Below are positions 26,215 to 35,565 of a DNA stretch of 64,000 bases, one piece after another. The stretch spans positions 28,149 to 92,148 of the forward strand of contig NZ_JAQWFR010000024.1 in NCBI RefSeq assembly GCF_029238675.1, read 5' to 3'. Source of the DNA: Oceanicoccus sp. GTDB lineage: Bacteria > Pseudomonadota > Gammaproteobacteria > Pseudomonadales > Dasaniaceae. The notes beneath the pieces are model-generated. The model did no database searches, was not told the DNA's origin, and saw only the letters and a program-made list of their open reading frames with translations. Numbering within the stretch: the first letter of the stretch is position 1; each line of letters opens with the position of its first letter. Both the position numbers and the translations under genes were made by a program.

Positions 26215-27396
26215 ATGCGCTGGGCCTATATAAAAAATGGCGATGTGGTGTCGCAGTTAGAAAGAGTGGATGCCGACGATGCCAAAGATATCGACGGTGG
26301 TCCCGATGCTTTCCTGGTTGATTTTCTAACAGAGAATAAAGGTCAGCCGATATTTTTATTATCCTGTGGATCCAGGGATGAAAGCTATCAAACCGACACT
26401 ATTGATGCGCGAGTCAAGCGTGTAACGGGGCCAGCCCTGAGCAATGTAAAAAAATTGTTATTGCAACTGCAGTTGATTACTTCAAGTTTTAGCGAAATTA
26501 AACGTTTTTCCCCCGATAGAATTATTTGCGGAAGAATTGGACCTTTGCTATGGGTTTGTTTTGTGTTGTCAAAACTCTATTCCATTCCGCTCATTCACTC
26601 CAGGCATAATAGCGTTGATGAACATAATTCGAGTTGGCCAAGAAAGCTATTGATGGCCATTGACTCATTGCTATTAAAGCGCATAGAGGGTGTGATTTGT
26701 CATGGTCCTTATTTAAAAGACCAAATGATTAATCGTGCAGGTGTACAGCCCAGCAAAGTGGTAGAGTTTGATGTGGGTTATCAAAGCTATTTAAATTCTC
26801 CGGAACAAAGCGTTGACAGTAAGCTGCCCCCAAACCCAAACGCCAGATACCTGTTTTTTATTGGCAGGGTATCCGCGATAAAAGGTATTTTTGATTTATT
26901 GGATGCCCTGGAGGCCTTATTATTAAAGCACTCCGATATTTACCTCGTAGTGGTTGGCAAAGGCGAACATTCAAGTCGATTGGATCAAGAGGTGGCTCGG
27001 AGAAATCTTGATGACCGAGTTATAAGGTTGGGTTTTTGTCCGACCCAGGAAATATCTTCATTATTAAAGCAGGCTCATTTATTAATAACCCCTACCAGAA
27101 AAGAATTCCCAGAGGGACGTTGCATGGTAGTGATGGAGGGCTTGGTTATGGGTGTGCCAGTGATTGCCCCAAATTACGGGCCGTTTCCCTTTTTGGTCAA
27201 AGACGATACTAACGGAATACTGTATGAGCCTAACTCAACACAACAGTTACAGGCGGGAATTGATGCCCTGTTGACGGATGACAAGCAATATAAACGGTTA
27301 GCTGAAGGGGCGCATCAATCGGGTCAGTCACTATTGGAACCTGAGTTGAGATTTTCTCAGGCCGCTAATACTTTATTTGATCAGCTGGGGGCATAG
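26215..27396 (+). CDS. Glycosyltransferase family 4
   Basis: GT-B fold retaining glycosyltransferase, 393 residues. The C-terminal nucleotide-sugar domain shows YLFFIGRVSAIKGIFDLLDAL near 218 and the donor-binding EX7E-like stretch in EGRCMVVMEGLVMGVPVIAP near 300. The N-terminal acceptor domain is divergent. Donor and acceptor are unknown. Nine bases after the first sulfotransferase gene. Confidence 0.85.
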   Translation: MRWAYIKNGDVVSQLERVDADDAKDIDGGPDAFLVDFLTENKGQPIFLLSCGSRDESYQTDTIDARVKRVTGPALSNVKKLLLQLQLITSSFSEIKRFSPDRIICGRIGPLLWVCFVLSKLYSIPLIHSRHNSVDEHNSSWPRKLLMAIDSLLLKRIEGVICHGPYLKDQMINRAGVQPSKVVEFDVGYQSYLNSPEQSVDSKLPPNPNARYLFFIGRVSAIKGIFDLLDALEALLLKHSDIYLVVVGKGEHSSRLDQEVARRNLDDRVIRLGFCPTQEISSLLKQAHLLITPTRKEFPEGRCMVVMEGLVMGVPVIAPNYGPFPFLVKDDTNGILYEPNSTQQLQAGIDALLTDDKQYKRLAEGAHQSGQSLLEPELRFSQAANTLFDQLGA

Positions 27397-27399
27397 CAG

Positions 27400-28317
27400 A
27401 TGACTGATATTATTATACATATGGGTTTGCATAAAACCGCGACAACTACATTGCAGCAACAATTTTTCCCCCATTTTGATCAAATAAACTATATCAATAA
27501 GTCCCCTAAAATTACGCGGTTTGTCAACGCAGTATCAAAACAAGACCCTATTTATTTCAACCCCTCGGAGGCGCTGGGCCATTTAGAGGGTGCTATTGAT
27601 GAAACCCGAGTCAACCTGTTGTCGCGAGAGTCTTTCTCTGGCCCGCCTTATGCGGGCGTTATTGAGCAAGGCCTGGATCATAGGCACTCAATTATTAAAA
27701 ATCTTAGTGCAGCTTTTCCTGACGGCAAAGTTGTGCTGGTTCTTCGCCGGCAAGATTCATTGGCAAGATCATTCTATCGCCAATACATAAAATTTGGTGG
27801 TACAGAGAGTGTTGAGCGTTTTTTTGGTTTTGATGATAGTGGCGTAGCACTTTTCTCCCGTGATCGTTTTATGTTTACCGCCTATGTTGATGCCCTAATG
27901 GATCACTTCGAGGGTAGGGTGCTGTTATTGTTGTTTGAAGACTTTGTAGCGGAACCAACGGAATTTTTTAAGACATTAGCTGATTTTATGGGCGTTAAGA
28001 ATAAGCAGATAGAGATACATCAATCTAATGCCACCCGCTTTGGCGATACCGGTTTAGAGGTTTGTAGGCGACTCAATTGCCTGTTCAGGGCCCAGCTTAA
28101 CCCCGGTGGGATTATCCCTGGTGTTCCGGTATTAGGTGCCAACGGAATAAAAATGATCAACCCGATGAAGTGGGTGCATGATCATTGGCCAATAAAAGGT
28201 GGTTCTAAGGGGGCAATAACAAAAACCAGCCAGCTTATTTTAGATGCTGCAAAACAAGACAATCGCCAACTGGAACAAAAATACAAGCTGGACTTAGAAA
28301 AGCATGGCTATTACTAA
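27400..28317 (+). CDS. Sulfotransferase-like protein (HKTATT type)
   Basis: 305 residues. N-terminal P-loop-like PAPS motif HMGLHKTATTTLQQQFF at about residues 7-23 and a 3'-phosphate-like segment VVLVLRRQDSLARSFYRQY near 110. It is paralogous to the protein at 37789: same start motif and the same ending (EKHGY). The family is seen in polysaccharide clusters; actual sulfation is inferred. Three bases after the glycosyltransferase. Its end converges on the minus-strand GT2 gene. Confidence 0.72.
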   Translation: MTDIIIHMGLHKTATTTLQQQFFPHFDQINYINKSPKITRFVNAVSKQDPIYFNPSEALGHLEGAIDETRVNLLSRESFSGPPYAGVIEQGLDHRHSIIKNLSAAFPDGKVVLVLRRQDSLARSFYRQYIKFGGTESVERFFGFDDSGVALFSRDRFMFTAYVDALMDHFEGRVLLLLFEDFVAEPTEFFKTLADFMGVKNKQIEIHQSNATRFGDTGLEVCRRLNCLFRAQLNPGGIIPGVPVLGANGIKMINPMKWVHDHWPIKGGSKGAITKTSQLILDAAKQDNRQLEQKYKLDLEKHGYY

Positions 28318-28349
28318 TAGCGAGGGCCTAAAGCAGGGCGCCATGTCTA

Positions 28350-29324
28350 TTATAATATTCTCTGAATAGAGTTCTGAAGGGCAGGTGTTTTTTCGATGCC
28401 TTTAATCAGTCCGTAGACCATATAGACTGGAGCAACATAGTGTGAAATGAGGCGGTAGAAAACGTTTTGACCTTTCATTACACCCAATAGGGCATCTAGC
28501 AGTATAAGTGCCATTGACAAATAACCCAGCGGTGAAAAGAACAAACCAAAAACAAGCATGGCCAGTATTAGCAGGCCTTTCATGTGCCCAGAGCTATTTA
28601 GGCGGGCATAACAACCCTTGCTATTATTGAGGTTTTTTCTAATCACTTTGCCATAATAGATAAATAGACTATTTTTAAACTCGGCTTTTATTCGAGAGGC
28701 ATCGCTATAGGGAACGGTGTGGTGAACTCCCATAGAAATTGGGATGGCCGTCAAGCGGTACTTTTTTGTTATTCTAAGTGTGTAATCAAAATCCTGGCAC
28801 TTAACAAAATGGTCATCAAAAGAGCCTATTTCATCAACAATGCTCTTTTTTACCATAAATATTCCGCCACAAGAGTAGCGTTTTTCTTCAGTATTTATAG
28901 AGGTGCGGTTTTTAAGAATACTATTTCGCACGGAAAAGGTTTCATCGTATTCATAGTCGTCTAGCTGGCCAAATACTGCATCGGTCTCATTGTTTTGAAT
29001 TTTGTCTATGCCAGCGGTAATAAATTCGGGATTGAGCTCAACGTCGCCATCAACAAAAAAGACAATATTTTTTGTTGCCAGCTTGAGCCCCTCGTTACGA
29101 GCGGTTGCGGCATTTTGTTCGCCCGCTATAGAGACGACGCTCAGGCCCTGGATTTTATCCTTGAATGATAGAGCGACATCCAGGGTCTGGTCAGTGGAGC
29201 CAGAGTCAACAAAAATAACGTCACAGTCTGCCATGTCGAATTGAGCAATGGCCTCCAGAGACTTGGCTAATGCAAACTGTTCATTTTTGGCAATTAGAAT
29301 GAAAGAAACTTGAGTGATTTTCAT
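28350..29324 (-). CDS. Glycosyltransferase family 2
   Basis: GT-A inverting glycosyltransferase, 324 residues from the chosen start: VSFILIAKNEQFALAKSLEAI at the N-terminus, DVIFVDSGSTDQT near 35, and the metal-binding DGDVEL near 90, then two C-terminal hydrophobic helices (about 250-290) that would anchor it. I use ATG 29324; an in-frame start at 29426 adds 34 atypical residues across the divergent promoter region. It is the first minus-strand gene inside the locus, so it has its own promoter facing wzy. Confidence 0.88.
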   Translation of the reverse strand: MKITQVSFILIAKNEQFALAKSLEAIAQFDMADCDVIFVDSGSTDQTLDVALSFKDKIQGLSVVSIAGEQNAATARNEGLKLATKNIVFFVDGDVELNPEFITAGIDKIQNNETDAVFGQLDDYEYDETFSVRNSILKNRTSINTEEKRYSCGGIFMVKKSIVDEIGSFDDHFVKCQDFDYTLRITKKYRLTAIPISMGVHHTVPYSDASRIKAEFKNSLFIYYGKVIRKNLNNSKGCYARLNSSGHMKGLLILAMLVFGLFFSPLGYLSMALILLDALLGVMKGQNVFYRLISHYVAPVYMVYGLIKGIEKTPALQNSIQRIL

Positions 29325-29454
29325 CCCGCAAGTATAGCTTAAGGAAGATAATAGGCCAGAGTTTGTAAGGTGGTGATTCTGTTGATAGTTACATAATAAA
29401 TACCAAACTATACCGCAAAATACCAAGAACTAGCTTAAGCAGCATGCTATTCTA

Positions 29455-29470
29455 TTATGTGATCACATAA
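29455..29470. promoter_or_regulatory. Perfect 16-bp palindrome TTATGTGATCACATAA
   Basis: A gap-free palindrome lies in the 224-base divergent region between the GT2 gene (minus) and the Wzy gene (plus), 131 and 78 bases from their starts. It is suited to binding a dimeric regulator. It is not a CRP site because the TGTGA halves have no 6-base spacer. Confidence 0.45.
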
Positions 29471-29548
29471 GTACCGAGCTTACATAAATATAAGACTGAT
29501 CAATTATTAAGCTGCGCCAGCAGCAACCAATCGTACAGAGTTAGCAAA

Positions 29549-30859
29549 ATGGTAGCAAAAAGTCATACTCCCGCAGTTTCTGCCTCGGGCGCTGCCCGTT
29601 TATTGGCGGGGATAGAGCGTGCTTCTTATAAGCACCGCTACCTGTGGTATCTGCTTTTCTTGAGTTTACCCCTCACTCATCTGCTATGGGGCAATATCAG
29701 ACCCTATGAAATAGTGATTATCATGTCGTTTGTGATTATTGCGGTTTCGGGAAAACTATACCACCAACGCATCACGGTCCTCGATCAACTGGTATTTATC
29801 TTTGGCATCTTTATGCTGCTGCCTGTGTTGCTCGGTACGGATAGTTTTTATGATTCAGCTCGTCAATACCGTTATCGCGTATTAGGCCCGGTGCTAACTT
29901 ATATTGTGATTAGAATACTTCCTTTTGCCTTCAAAGAAATCACCCGCGGGCAGGTATTATTTTTGCTGGTGGTAGTGGCGCAAACCCTATTAGCAATACT
30001 GGAATATATCAAGCGGGGGGAACGGCCTTCCGGTTTAACGCACTGGTTTGTGGGTTATGTCATTAAGTACTCATTTACGGTTTCTTTGGCGATATTTTTT
30101 GTTTTGTTTACCTTGTTAAAAACACGGATTAAAACCGTTAAGCTAATTTTACTGCCGATACTTGCAGTGCTTCTATTGGGGCTGGTGGTTGGTGCTTCGA
30201 GGGGTGTGTTGGCACCGTTTATGGTAATGCTTTTTTCCTCCGCCTATATCTGGAAGAGTAAGAATCGACGAGGCTTGATGTCGCTTGGGGTTAAGGCGTT
30301 TTATTTGGTGTTTCTATTCTCCGTGGCCTTTTCGCCACCAAAGTTTGAATATGATGAATCTGTAGTATTAGTTGGTAAAGATAGAGATAGCTTGCAACGT
30401 ATTTTAGCGTTTGATGACTATTTTCGAGATGTCACCAATCGTATGCAGTTTTGGTCTGGTGTGTTCTCGATGTCACTGGATAAACCTATGCTGGGCCATG
30501 GTACGGCGGGCTTTGAGCGCTCTACAGAAATAGAGGGGGCGCATAAACCCCATCATAGTCATAATATGTTGATGACTTCAGCCTATACCAGTGGGCTGAT
30601 AGGCTTGACTATTTTCGTGTTGATAATATTTTCTGCCGTCACTTTGGTGAAAAATTTTGGCGGAGACCGATGGGATGGCGAAGTTATTGAAAAGTGCTTT
30701 ATTGGTTGGTTTGGTATCTTTATGATTGTTGGTTTAACCAATGATATTAATGGTGGCATAGTAATATTAGTATTCTTTATGTTTGCCATGATGCAAAAAA
30801 TCGCAATACATCGGCGCCTTGTTGTCGCAAAAGAATTATCTGAGAGTATGGTCGCATAG
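29549..30859 (+). CDS. O-antigen ligase/polymerase family membrane protein (Wzy-like)
   Basis: 436 residues, about ten to eleven membrane helices, with the large periplasmic loop and Wzy_C hallmark H-S-H-N within GAHKPHHSHNMLM near residue 335, following GHGTAGFE. Such proteins polymerise lipid-linked repeat units or ligate them in the periplasm. With Wzx (38794) and the chain-length protein (20889) it completes a Wzx/Wzy-type pathway. Confidence 0.85.
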   Translation: MVAKSHTPAVSASGAARLLAGIERASYKHRYLWYLLFLSLPLTHLLWGNIRPYEIVIIMSFVIIAVSGKLYHQRITVLDQLVFIFGIFMLLPVLLGTDSFYDSARQYRYRVLGPVLTYIVIRILPFAFKEITRGQVLFLLVVVAQTLLAILEYIKRGERPSGLTHWFVGYVIKYSFTVSLAIFFVLFTLLKTRIKTVKLILLPILAVLLLGLVVGASRGVLAPFMVMLFSSAYIWKSKNRRGLMSLGVKAFYLVFLFSVAFSPPKFEYDESVVLVGKDRDSLQRILAFDDYFRDVTNRMQFWSGVFSMSLDKPMLGHGTAGFERSTEIEGAHKPHHSHNMLMTSAYTSGLIGLTIFVLIIFSAVTLVKNFGGDRWDGEVIEKCFIGWFGIFMIVGLTNDINGGIVILVFFMFAMMQKIAIHRRLVVAKELSESMVA

Positions 30860-30915
30860 TCGATACGTTGTAAAATCAGTACATTAAAAGGCTGATACAT
30901 TAAAAGGTTGATAGC

Positions 30916-31626
30916 ATGTCAATGAATTCGTTAGAAGAAGAAATAAAAAAAAGCGAAGCGAAGAAAAAAGCTAGAAAGGCAAAGCCTGGTGGGCTTCCGA
31001 AACTGATAAATATCCCCAGGAATTGGGCGCATCAGGCTATTTCATATTTAGATCGTGGTGAGCTCTATTTCCGCATTATCAGCCAGGTGCTGGAAACCGC
31101 GCTGGTATACTATCTGCTGGCTTGGTTATTGGCCTTGGATAGCTGGATTATATTTGCTATTGCTTTCGTAATCGTACATACCTTGAACTGGATTTTTAAT
31201 TCAACTTTTTGGGCAATTATAATCTTTACCTTTCCCTGGTTGCGAAACCCCGGTGAAAAGGCCACCTGTGATTTTTTGAACGATATGGCAGTGCGCTTGC
31301 GAAAAAGCGAAAGCATTGTAGGCATGGCAATGTACGGCAGCGTTACCCGAAAAGTGTGGCATGACCGCAGTGACCTGGATATGCGAATTGTGCGAAAGCC
31401 CGGCTTAAAATATTGGCTACCAGCTAATTTGATTATGCTCAGAGAGCGTATTATCGCCACCATGGCGATACAGCCAATGGATATGTTTTTAGCTGATGGC
31501 GTAAAGTTTTTAGGTTTGCTAAGGGCAGATGAGCCCCCGGTTTTTATGATTTTGCGAGATGAGGCACTTAGCAAGGCCTATCCCGGTTTTGAAGCCATCG
31601 ATGAAATACACTCGCTGTGTGAATAA
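30916..31626 (+). CDS. Membrane-anchored nucleotidyltransferase-fold protein
   Basis: 236 residues. A basic N-terminus (about 1-45) and two hydrophobic helices (about 65-105) precede a polymerase-beta-type nucleotidyltransferase core: GSVTRKVWHDRSDLDMRIV near residues 140-158 gives the G-S-x(n)-D-x-D metal site, and PMDMFLAD near 190 may supply the third acidic residue. Substrate unknown; it might transfer a nucleotide or phospho-sugar in EPS assembly. Its TAA stop overlaps the next ATG by one base (TAATG). Confidence 0.6.
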   Translation: MSMNSLEEEIKKSEAKKKARKAKPGGLPKLINIPRNWAHQAISYLDRGELYFRIISQVLETALVYYLLAWLLALDSWIIFAIAFVIVHTLNWIFNSTFWAIIIFTFPWLRNPGEKATCDFLNDMAVRLRKSESIVGMAMYGSVTRKVWHDRSDLDMRIVRKPGLKYWLPANLIMLRERIIATMAIQPMDMFLADGVKFLGLLRADEPPVFMILRDEALSKAYPGFEAIDEIHSLCE

Positions 31627-32801
31627 TGGAAAATAATAATAACAATAAGAATAGGTCAACAGTGCAGCAACTCGAAATACTAAGTGTACATTGGGGCTTT
31701 TCACTTGGCGGTGTAGCAAAATACTCCCTGCTGATTGATGGCGTTAGTCAATACCAGCCGGTAAAAATTAAAACTATCTGTGTGCTTATCGAGGGCCGGC
31801 AATATGATGAAGTGGTATTAGATGAAATAAATGCCGAGATAATATGTATTAAACATGCTGGGGATATCGCCGGTATTAAAAAATTATTTCGTTATATAGA
31901 CCAGTCAAGGTCTGATTTTGTGATGACACATGGCTTTAATGCTCACTTTATGGTGATGCTACATCGTTGGTTTGGTAACAGTCGCCCCCAGCGTATTAGC
32001 TCTTATCATGGTGAGTACCATGCAACAACACCGGCACGCCAATTGATCGAGCCGGTTTATAATTATTTTACACCGTTCTACTTTCGCCATTTCGTCAGTG
32101 CCATTGTGCCAGTAGCAGAGCATTGTGCAACACACCTGATTAAACACGGTGTGGATAAAGACATTATCCAAGTGGTACATAATGGCATAGACGATATCAG
32201 TCGAGATGAACAGGCCCGCGATCTGTTAAGAAAAGAGTGGGGCATAGCCGATAATGACATCGTCGTTGGTACCGCTTCCAGAATGGACCCGGTTAAGGGC
32301 CTGTCCTATTTAGTAAAAGCCCATGCACAGGTGGTTGCAGAAAATCGACAGGTAAAATTAGTTATTCTAGGTGTGGGCGAAGAAGAGCAGATGCTTAAAG
32401 AGCTGGTCAGCACCATGGGCTTAAACGACTCGGTTATTTTCCCTGGCCTACGCAACGATGTACCCCGGTGCCTGGAGGCATTTGATATATTTGCACTACC
32501 CTCTTTGGCCGAGTACCACTCCATAGGCTTGTTGGAGGCGATGCGTGCAGCTAAGGCTATCGTATCTACCGACGTAGGTGGCAACACCGAGTCGGTAAGA
32601 GATGAAAAAGAAGGTTTAGTAGTAAACTCCAGGCAAGTGCAACAATTAACCGGTGCTCTGCTGAGAATGGCGAGTGATCCATCTTTAAGAGCGCGTTTAG
32701 GTGCTGCTGCCCAACAGCGATTTAAAGAAAATTTTACTTCAGATGTTATGGTTAAACGAACCGCTGATTGGTTAAACAGCTTGCGAAAGTTACTGTCGTG
32801 A
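31626..32801 (+). CDS. Glycosyltransferase family 4
   Basis: 391 residues, GT-B fold. SVHWGFSLGGVAKYS in the N-terminal domain, VGTASRMDPVKGLSYLVKAH near 215 at the start of the donor domain, and the E-x7-E motif in PSLAEYHSIGLLEAMRAAKAIV near 292-310. Donor and linkage unknown. One-base overlap with the gene before and a four-base GTGA overlap with the gene after indicate a translationally coupled unit. Confidence 0.87.
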   Translation: MENNNNNKNRSTVQQLEILSVHWGFSLGGVAKYSLLIDGVSQYQPVKIKTICVLIEGRQYDEVVLDEINAEIICIKHAGDIAGIKKLFRYIDQSRSDFVMTHGFNAHFMVMLHRWFGNSRPQRISSYHGEYHATTPARQLIEPVYNYFTPFYFRHFVSAIVPVAEHCATHLIKHGVDKDIIQVVHNGIDDISRDEQARDLLRKEWGIADNDIVVGTASRMDPVKGLSYLVKAHAQVVAENRQVKLVILGVGEEEQMLKELVSTMGLNDSVIFPGLRNDVPRCLEAFDIFALPSLAEYHSIGLLEAMRAAKAIVSTDVGGNTESVRDEKEGLVVNSRQVQQLTGALLRMASDPSLRARLGAAAQQRFKENFTSDVMVKRTADWLNSLRKLLS

Positions 32802-33940
32802 ATATTGTATTTGTCGTTTACAACTATATAGATAGCAAAATACCTTTGCAGCCCTGGCTGACCATTGATCAGGTAGCCTGCTATATGTCATCTCATGGTC
32901 ATTGCGTGTCGGTGATTACCGATGTTGAAGATCCCTATAAAAGTGAACACTATGAGGTGCTGGCCGTTAAAAGTTTGCGGGGGACCAACTCCCCCGAAAT
33001 TTTACAGCACATAGACCGGCTGCAACCGGATAAGCTGATCGCCCTGGTGACGCCGCTTACCTTGGCTACATCCAGCTGGTATAGCATTGCTAAGCCAAAA
33101 CAGTTTTACGCTTTTGTCTCTTATCCCTTTTATGGGCTGCAGGATTTTATAACGGCTGCCCGCTATGTGCCGTTTAGTGAGATGGCAAAATTTGCCAGGC
33201 AATTGCTAATCCCGGGTTTTATTTGGCAGAGAAAACTTAATCAATACTTTGCCGGGCTTATCTCCCAGTCTGAACGAACCTGTGAAGTTCTATCCAAATC
33301 GCTGCATGACGCAAATATAAATCTTATTGCTCCGGGTATTGACCTGAATAAATGGTCGCCAGTGACTCAGTTGCCCCAAAGCAATAGTGATGAAACAATA
33401 TTGATTTATATGGGCACCGCATCAGATATTAGAGGTTTTTATCTACTGCTGGATGCCCTGGCAAAAACCCGGTCAAGCTCGCTAAGGCTCAAGGTTCTGG
33501 CTCGCAGTGCCAGCAAAGAAGATGTGGCGCATTTGCAGCAACAGGTTCACAAGAGAAATATAAGCGAAAAGGTTGTCTTTAAAGGTGGTTGGCTGGAACA
33601 GCAGGACCTAAAGGCAGAACTGTCTTCCGCTTCGGCGGTGGTTTTGCCTTTTGTCCTCGTGCAGTCCGATTTACCCGTAGCAGTAATGGAGGCGGTTGCG
33701 GCCGGCGTTCCTGTTATTACCAGTGATATTGTAGGCTCATCTTATTTGATCAAAAATGCCAGTATTGAAATCAACGCCGGTGATGTTGATCAGCTGGCCG
33801 CAGCCCTGGATAGCTTGGCTAAAGATAGTGACCGGCAACAAGAATTGAAAAATGCTTGCGCAGGTCACTATCAAAAAATGATTTCCTGGGATGAAATGTC
33901 GCGGCAATGGTGTGAAGTGCTGGAGCTTGATGATGATTGA
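32798..33940 (+). CDS. Glycosyltransferase family 4
   Basis: 380 residues from GTG 32798, whose first bases overlap the previous stop (GTGA). A TTG at 32768 would add ten residues before the natural MNIVFVVYNYID start. The donor domain begins at ILIYMGTASDIRGFYLLLDAL near 200 and has SSASAVVLPFVLVQSDLPVAVMEAV near 280. Family 4 assignment rests on fold motifs; substrate unknown. Confidence 0.82.
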   Translation: MNIVFVVYNYIDSKIPLQPWLTIDQVACYMSSHGHCVSVITDVEDPYKSEHYEVLAVKSLRGTNSPEILQHIDRLQPDKLIALVTPLTLATSSWYSIAKPKQFYAFVSYPFYGLQDFITAARYVPFSEMAKFARQLLIPGFIWQRKLNQYFAGLISQSERTCEVLSKSLHDANINLIAPGIDLNKWSPVTQLPQSNSDETILIYMGTASDIRGFYLLLDALAKTRSSSLRLKVLARSASKEDVAHLQQQVHKRNISEKVVFKGGWLEQQDLKAELSSASAVVLPFVLVQSDLPVAVMEAVAAGVPVITSDIVGSSYLIKNASIEINAGDVDQLAAALDSLAKDSDRQQELKNACAGHYQKMISWDEMSRQWCEVLELDDD

Positions 33941-34610
33941 TAACTCGCGCTCAAAGGGCACTATTGTGGTGTTTATCACTGGTGTTGATGGTTCGGGCAA
34001 GTCAACACTGACTGAGTGGCTCGAACAAGAGTGCAACCGGCGCAGTCTAAGCGTTAACAAGGTATGGTCCAGGTTTAATAATTATTTTTCCAAGCCCTTG
34101 CTCGCATTGTTGCGCTTAACCGGGCATAACTATTATCGACAAGTAGATGGCGAGCCTTTTGGTTTTCATGACTTTGAGAAGCTGGGATTGCTGCGCTATC
34201 TTTTTGTGGTTCTGCAAATTCTGGATGTCCGGATTGCTACTCGACTGAAAATACTGAGTAAGCTAGGCAAAAGCGATGTATTGATTTGTGAGCGTGGACC
34301 ATGGGATACATTGGTTGATGTTATGGGTGATATAGCGGTAGAGGATCTTGGAGAGAGCGCTTTTGGCCGGGCCTTTGTTTCGCAGGTACAGGGCCTTGGC
34401 CATACATTATTAATTAGCCGTGACTATAACGCCATTACAGCCATCCGGCAGGAGTTGAAAGAGGATCATAAAATGGAAACCAAGATCCGCTTGTATCAGC
34501 GGCTATCATCTACATTTGACTGGGCGGTCATCAATAATAGCGGCAGTCTGGACGAGACCAAACAGCAAATTTTAAATGCACTATCTTTAGCTCAAGGTAA
34601 AACATCATGA
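33933..34610 (+). CDS. Thymidylate kinase-like P-loop protein
   Basis: 225 residues. Walker A FITGVDGSGKST near residues 12-23, as in thymidylate kinases; a substrate-binding-like CERGPWDTLVDV near 115 takes the place of the DRY segment; a LID-like region follows near 165. It is not the housekeeping tmk by sequence feel, and sits inside a glycosyltransferase run, so a sugar or lipid phosphorylation role is possible but unproven. GGAG at 33922-33925 is best spaced for ATG 33933, inside the end of the previous gene; ATG 33930 is an alternative. Confidence 0.65.
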   Translation: MIDNSRSKGTIVVFITGVDGSGKSTLTEWLEQECNRRSLSVNKVWSRFNNYFSKPLLALLRLTGHNYYRQVDGEPFGFHDFEKLGLLRYLFVVLQILDVRIATRLKILSKLGKSDVLICERGPWDTLVDVMGDIAVEDLGESAFGRAFVSQVQGLGHTLLISRDYNAITAIRQELKEDHKMETKIRLYQRLSSTFDWAVINNSGSLDETKQQILNALSLAQGKTS

Positions 34611-35065
34611 GTAAACCTGTAAAAGCCTTTGTTATTGGTGCCGGAGGAGGGCATCTAACAGAATCACTATTGGCGACAGAGGGCGTGCCCATTGATCGAA
34701 TAATTATTACATTCAGAATGGCACATACAGAAGAGACCCTTAAGTCTGAAAAAGTGCGCTATATCGTTGACCCCCATGGAAACTTAATAAAGTATTTAAT
34801 TAATTTCTTGCAAAGCTTTTATATTTTATTGCGTGATCGCCCCAAGGTTATTATCAATACCGGTGGTGGGATTTCTATTGCCACATCGCTGCTGGGGAAA
34901 TTCCTATTTCGTTCCAAATTAATTTATATTGAGTCCGGTGCTCGGGTGACCACAGCATCCAAAACCGGCGACCTTATGTACAAGCATGCAGATCTTTTTA
35001 TTGTACAGTGGAAGGGCCTGCTTAAGTTCTTCCCCAATGCCGTCTATGGTGGGGTGTTACTATGA
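34607..35065 (+). CDS. Alg14-like membrane partner of a split glycosyltransferase (PssD-like)
   Basis: 152 residues. The GAGGGHLTESLL loop near residue 10, a membrane-associating helix (about 63-80) and NTGGGISIATSLLGKF near 85 match Alg14/PssD proteins. These anchor and activate a separate catalytic subunit; in rhizobia the PssD/PssE pair transfers glucuronic acid. Four-base overlaps on both sides (ATGA) tie it to the kinase-like gene and to the next gene. Confidence 0.82.
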   Translation: MSKPVKAFVIGAGGGHLTESLLATEGVPIDRIIITFRMAHTEETLKSEKVRYIVDPHGNLIKYLINFLQSFYILLRDRPKVIINTGGGISIATSLLGKFLFRSKLIYIESGARVTTASKTGDLMYKHADLFIVQWKGLLKFFPNAVYGGVLL

Positions 35066-35550
35066 GTCTTGCTATGAATATCGTGGCATTGGTTGGCACC
35101 AACCCCTATCCCTTTGACCGCTTTATAAAACCTATGGACCAGTTGGCGGGTGAGCATGGCTGGGATGTTTTTATCCAGACTGGCAGTTCAGAATATCGGC
35201 CTTATCACTGTGAGTATGAGCAGTTTATTGAAAAAGATAAGCTGCATGCAAAGATAAAACAAGCTGATGTAGTAGTTTGTCATGGCGGTTTTGGCAGCAT
35301 TAGAGATGCGCTATTTTATAACAAGCCCATTGTGGCAGTGCCCAAAAAGCCCGAATTAGGTGAGGCGCAGGATTACCAGGAAGAGCTGGTAAGAGAGCTC
35401 GAAAATACTGGCTATCTGATCGCCGTATATGATATTGAAAATCTCTATAGCTCAATTATAGCGGCCATCGATTTTACGTCGGCTGCCGTTGCGGGTAATC
35501 AGATTCCGGGCATTGTTAGTGATTATCTTAAATCAGTGAATTTAGCTTAA
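35062..35550 (+). CDS. Alg13-like catalytic partner of a split glycosyltransferase (PssE-like)
   Basis: 162 residues corresponding to the donor-binding C-terminal half of a family 28 glycosyltransferase: VALVGTNPYPFDRFIKPMD at the N-terminus and the UDP-sugar loop VVCHGGFGSIRDALFYNKPIVAVP near 72-95. Works with the Alg14-like gene just upstream (overlap ATGA). A uronic acid donor is plausible because a UDP-sugar dehydrogenase is encoded at 52830. Confidence 0.82.
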   Translation: MSLAMNIVALVGTNPYPFDRFIKPMDQLAGEHGWDVFIQTGSSEYRPYHCEYEQFIEKDKLHAKIKQADVVVCHGGFGSIRDALFYNKPIVAVPKKPELGEAQDYQEELVRELENTGYLIAVYDIENLYSSIIAAIDFTSAAVAGNQIPGIVSDYLKSVNLA

Positions 35551-35565
35551 AAACCAGAGAAAAAC

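Noticed and set aside
29455..29470. CRP binding site
   Set aside because: TGTGA and TCACA are directly joined; CRP needs a six-base spacer.
31110..31574. 154-residue minus-strand frame opposite the nucleotidyltransferase gene
   Set aside because: Complement of a clear coding frame with catalytic motifs; no start signals.
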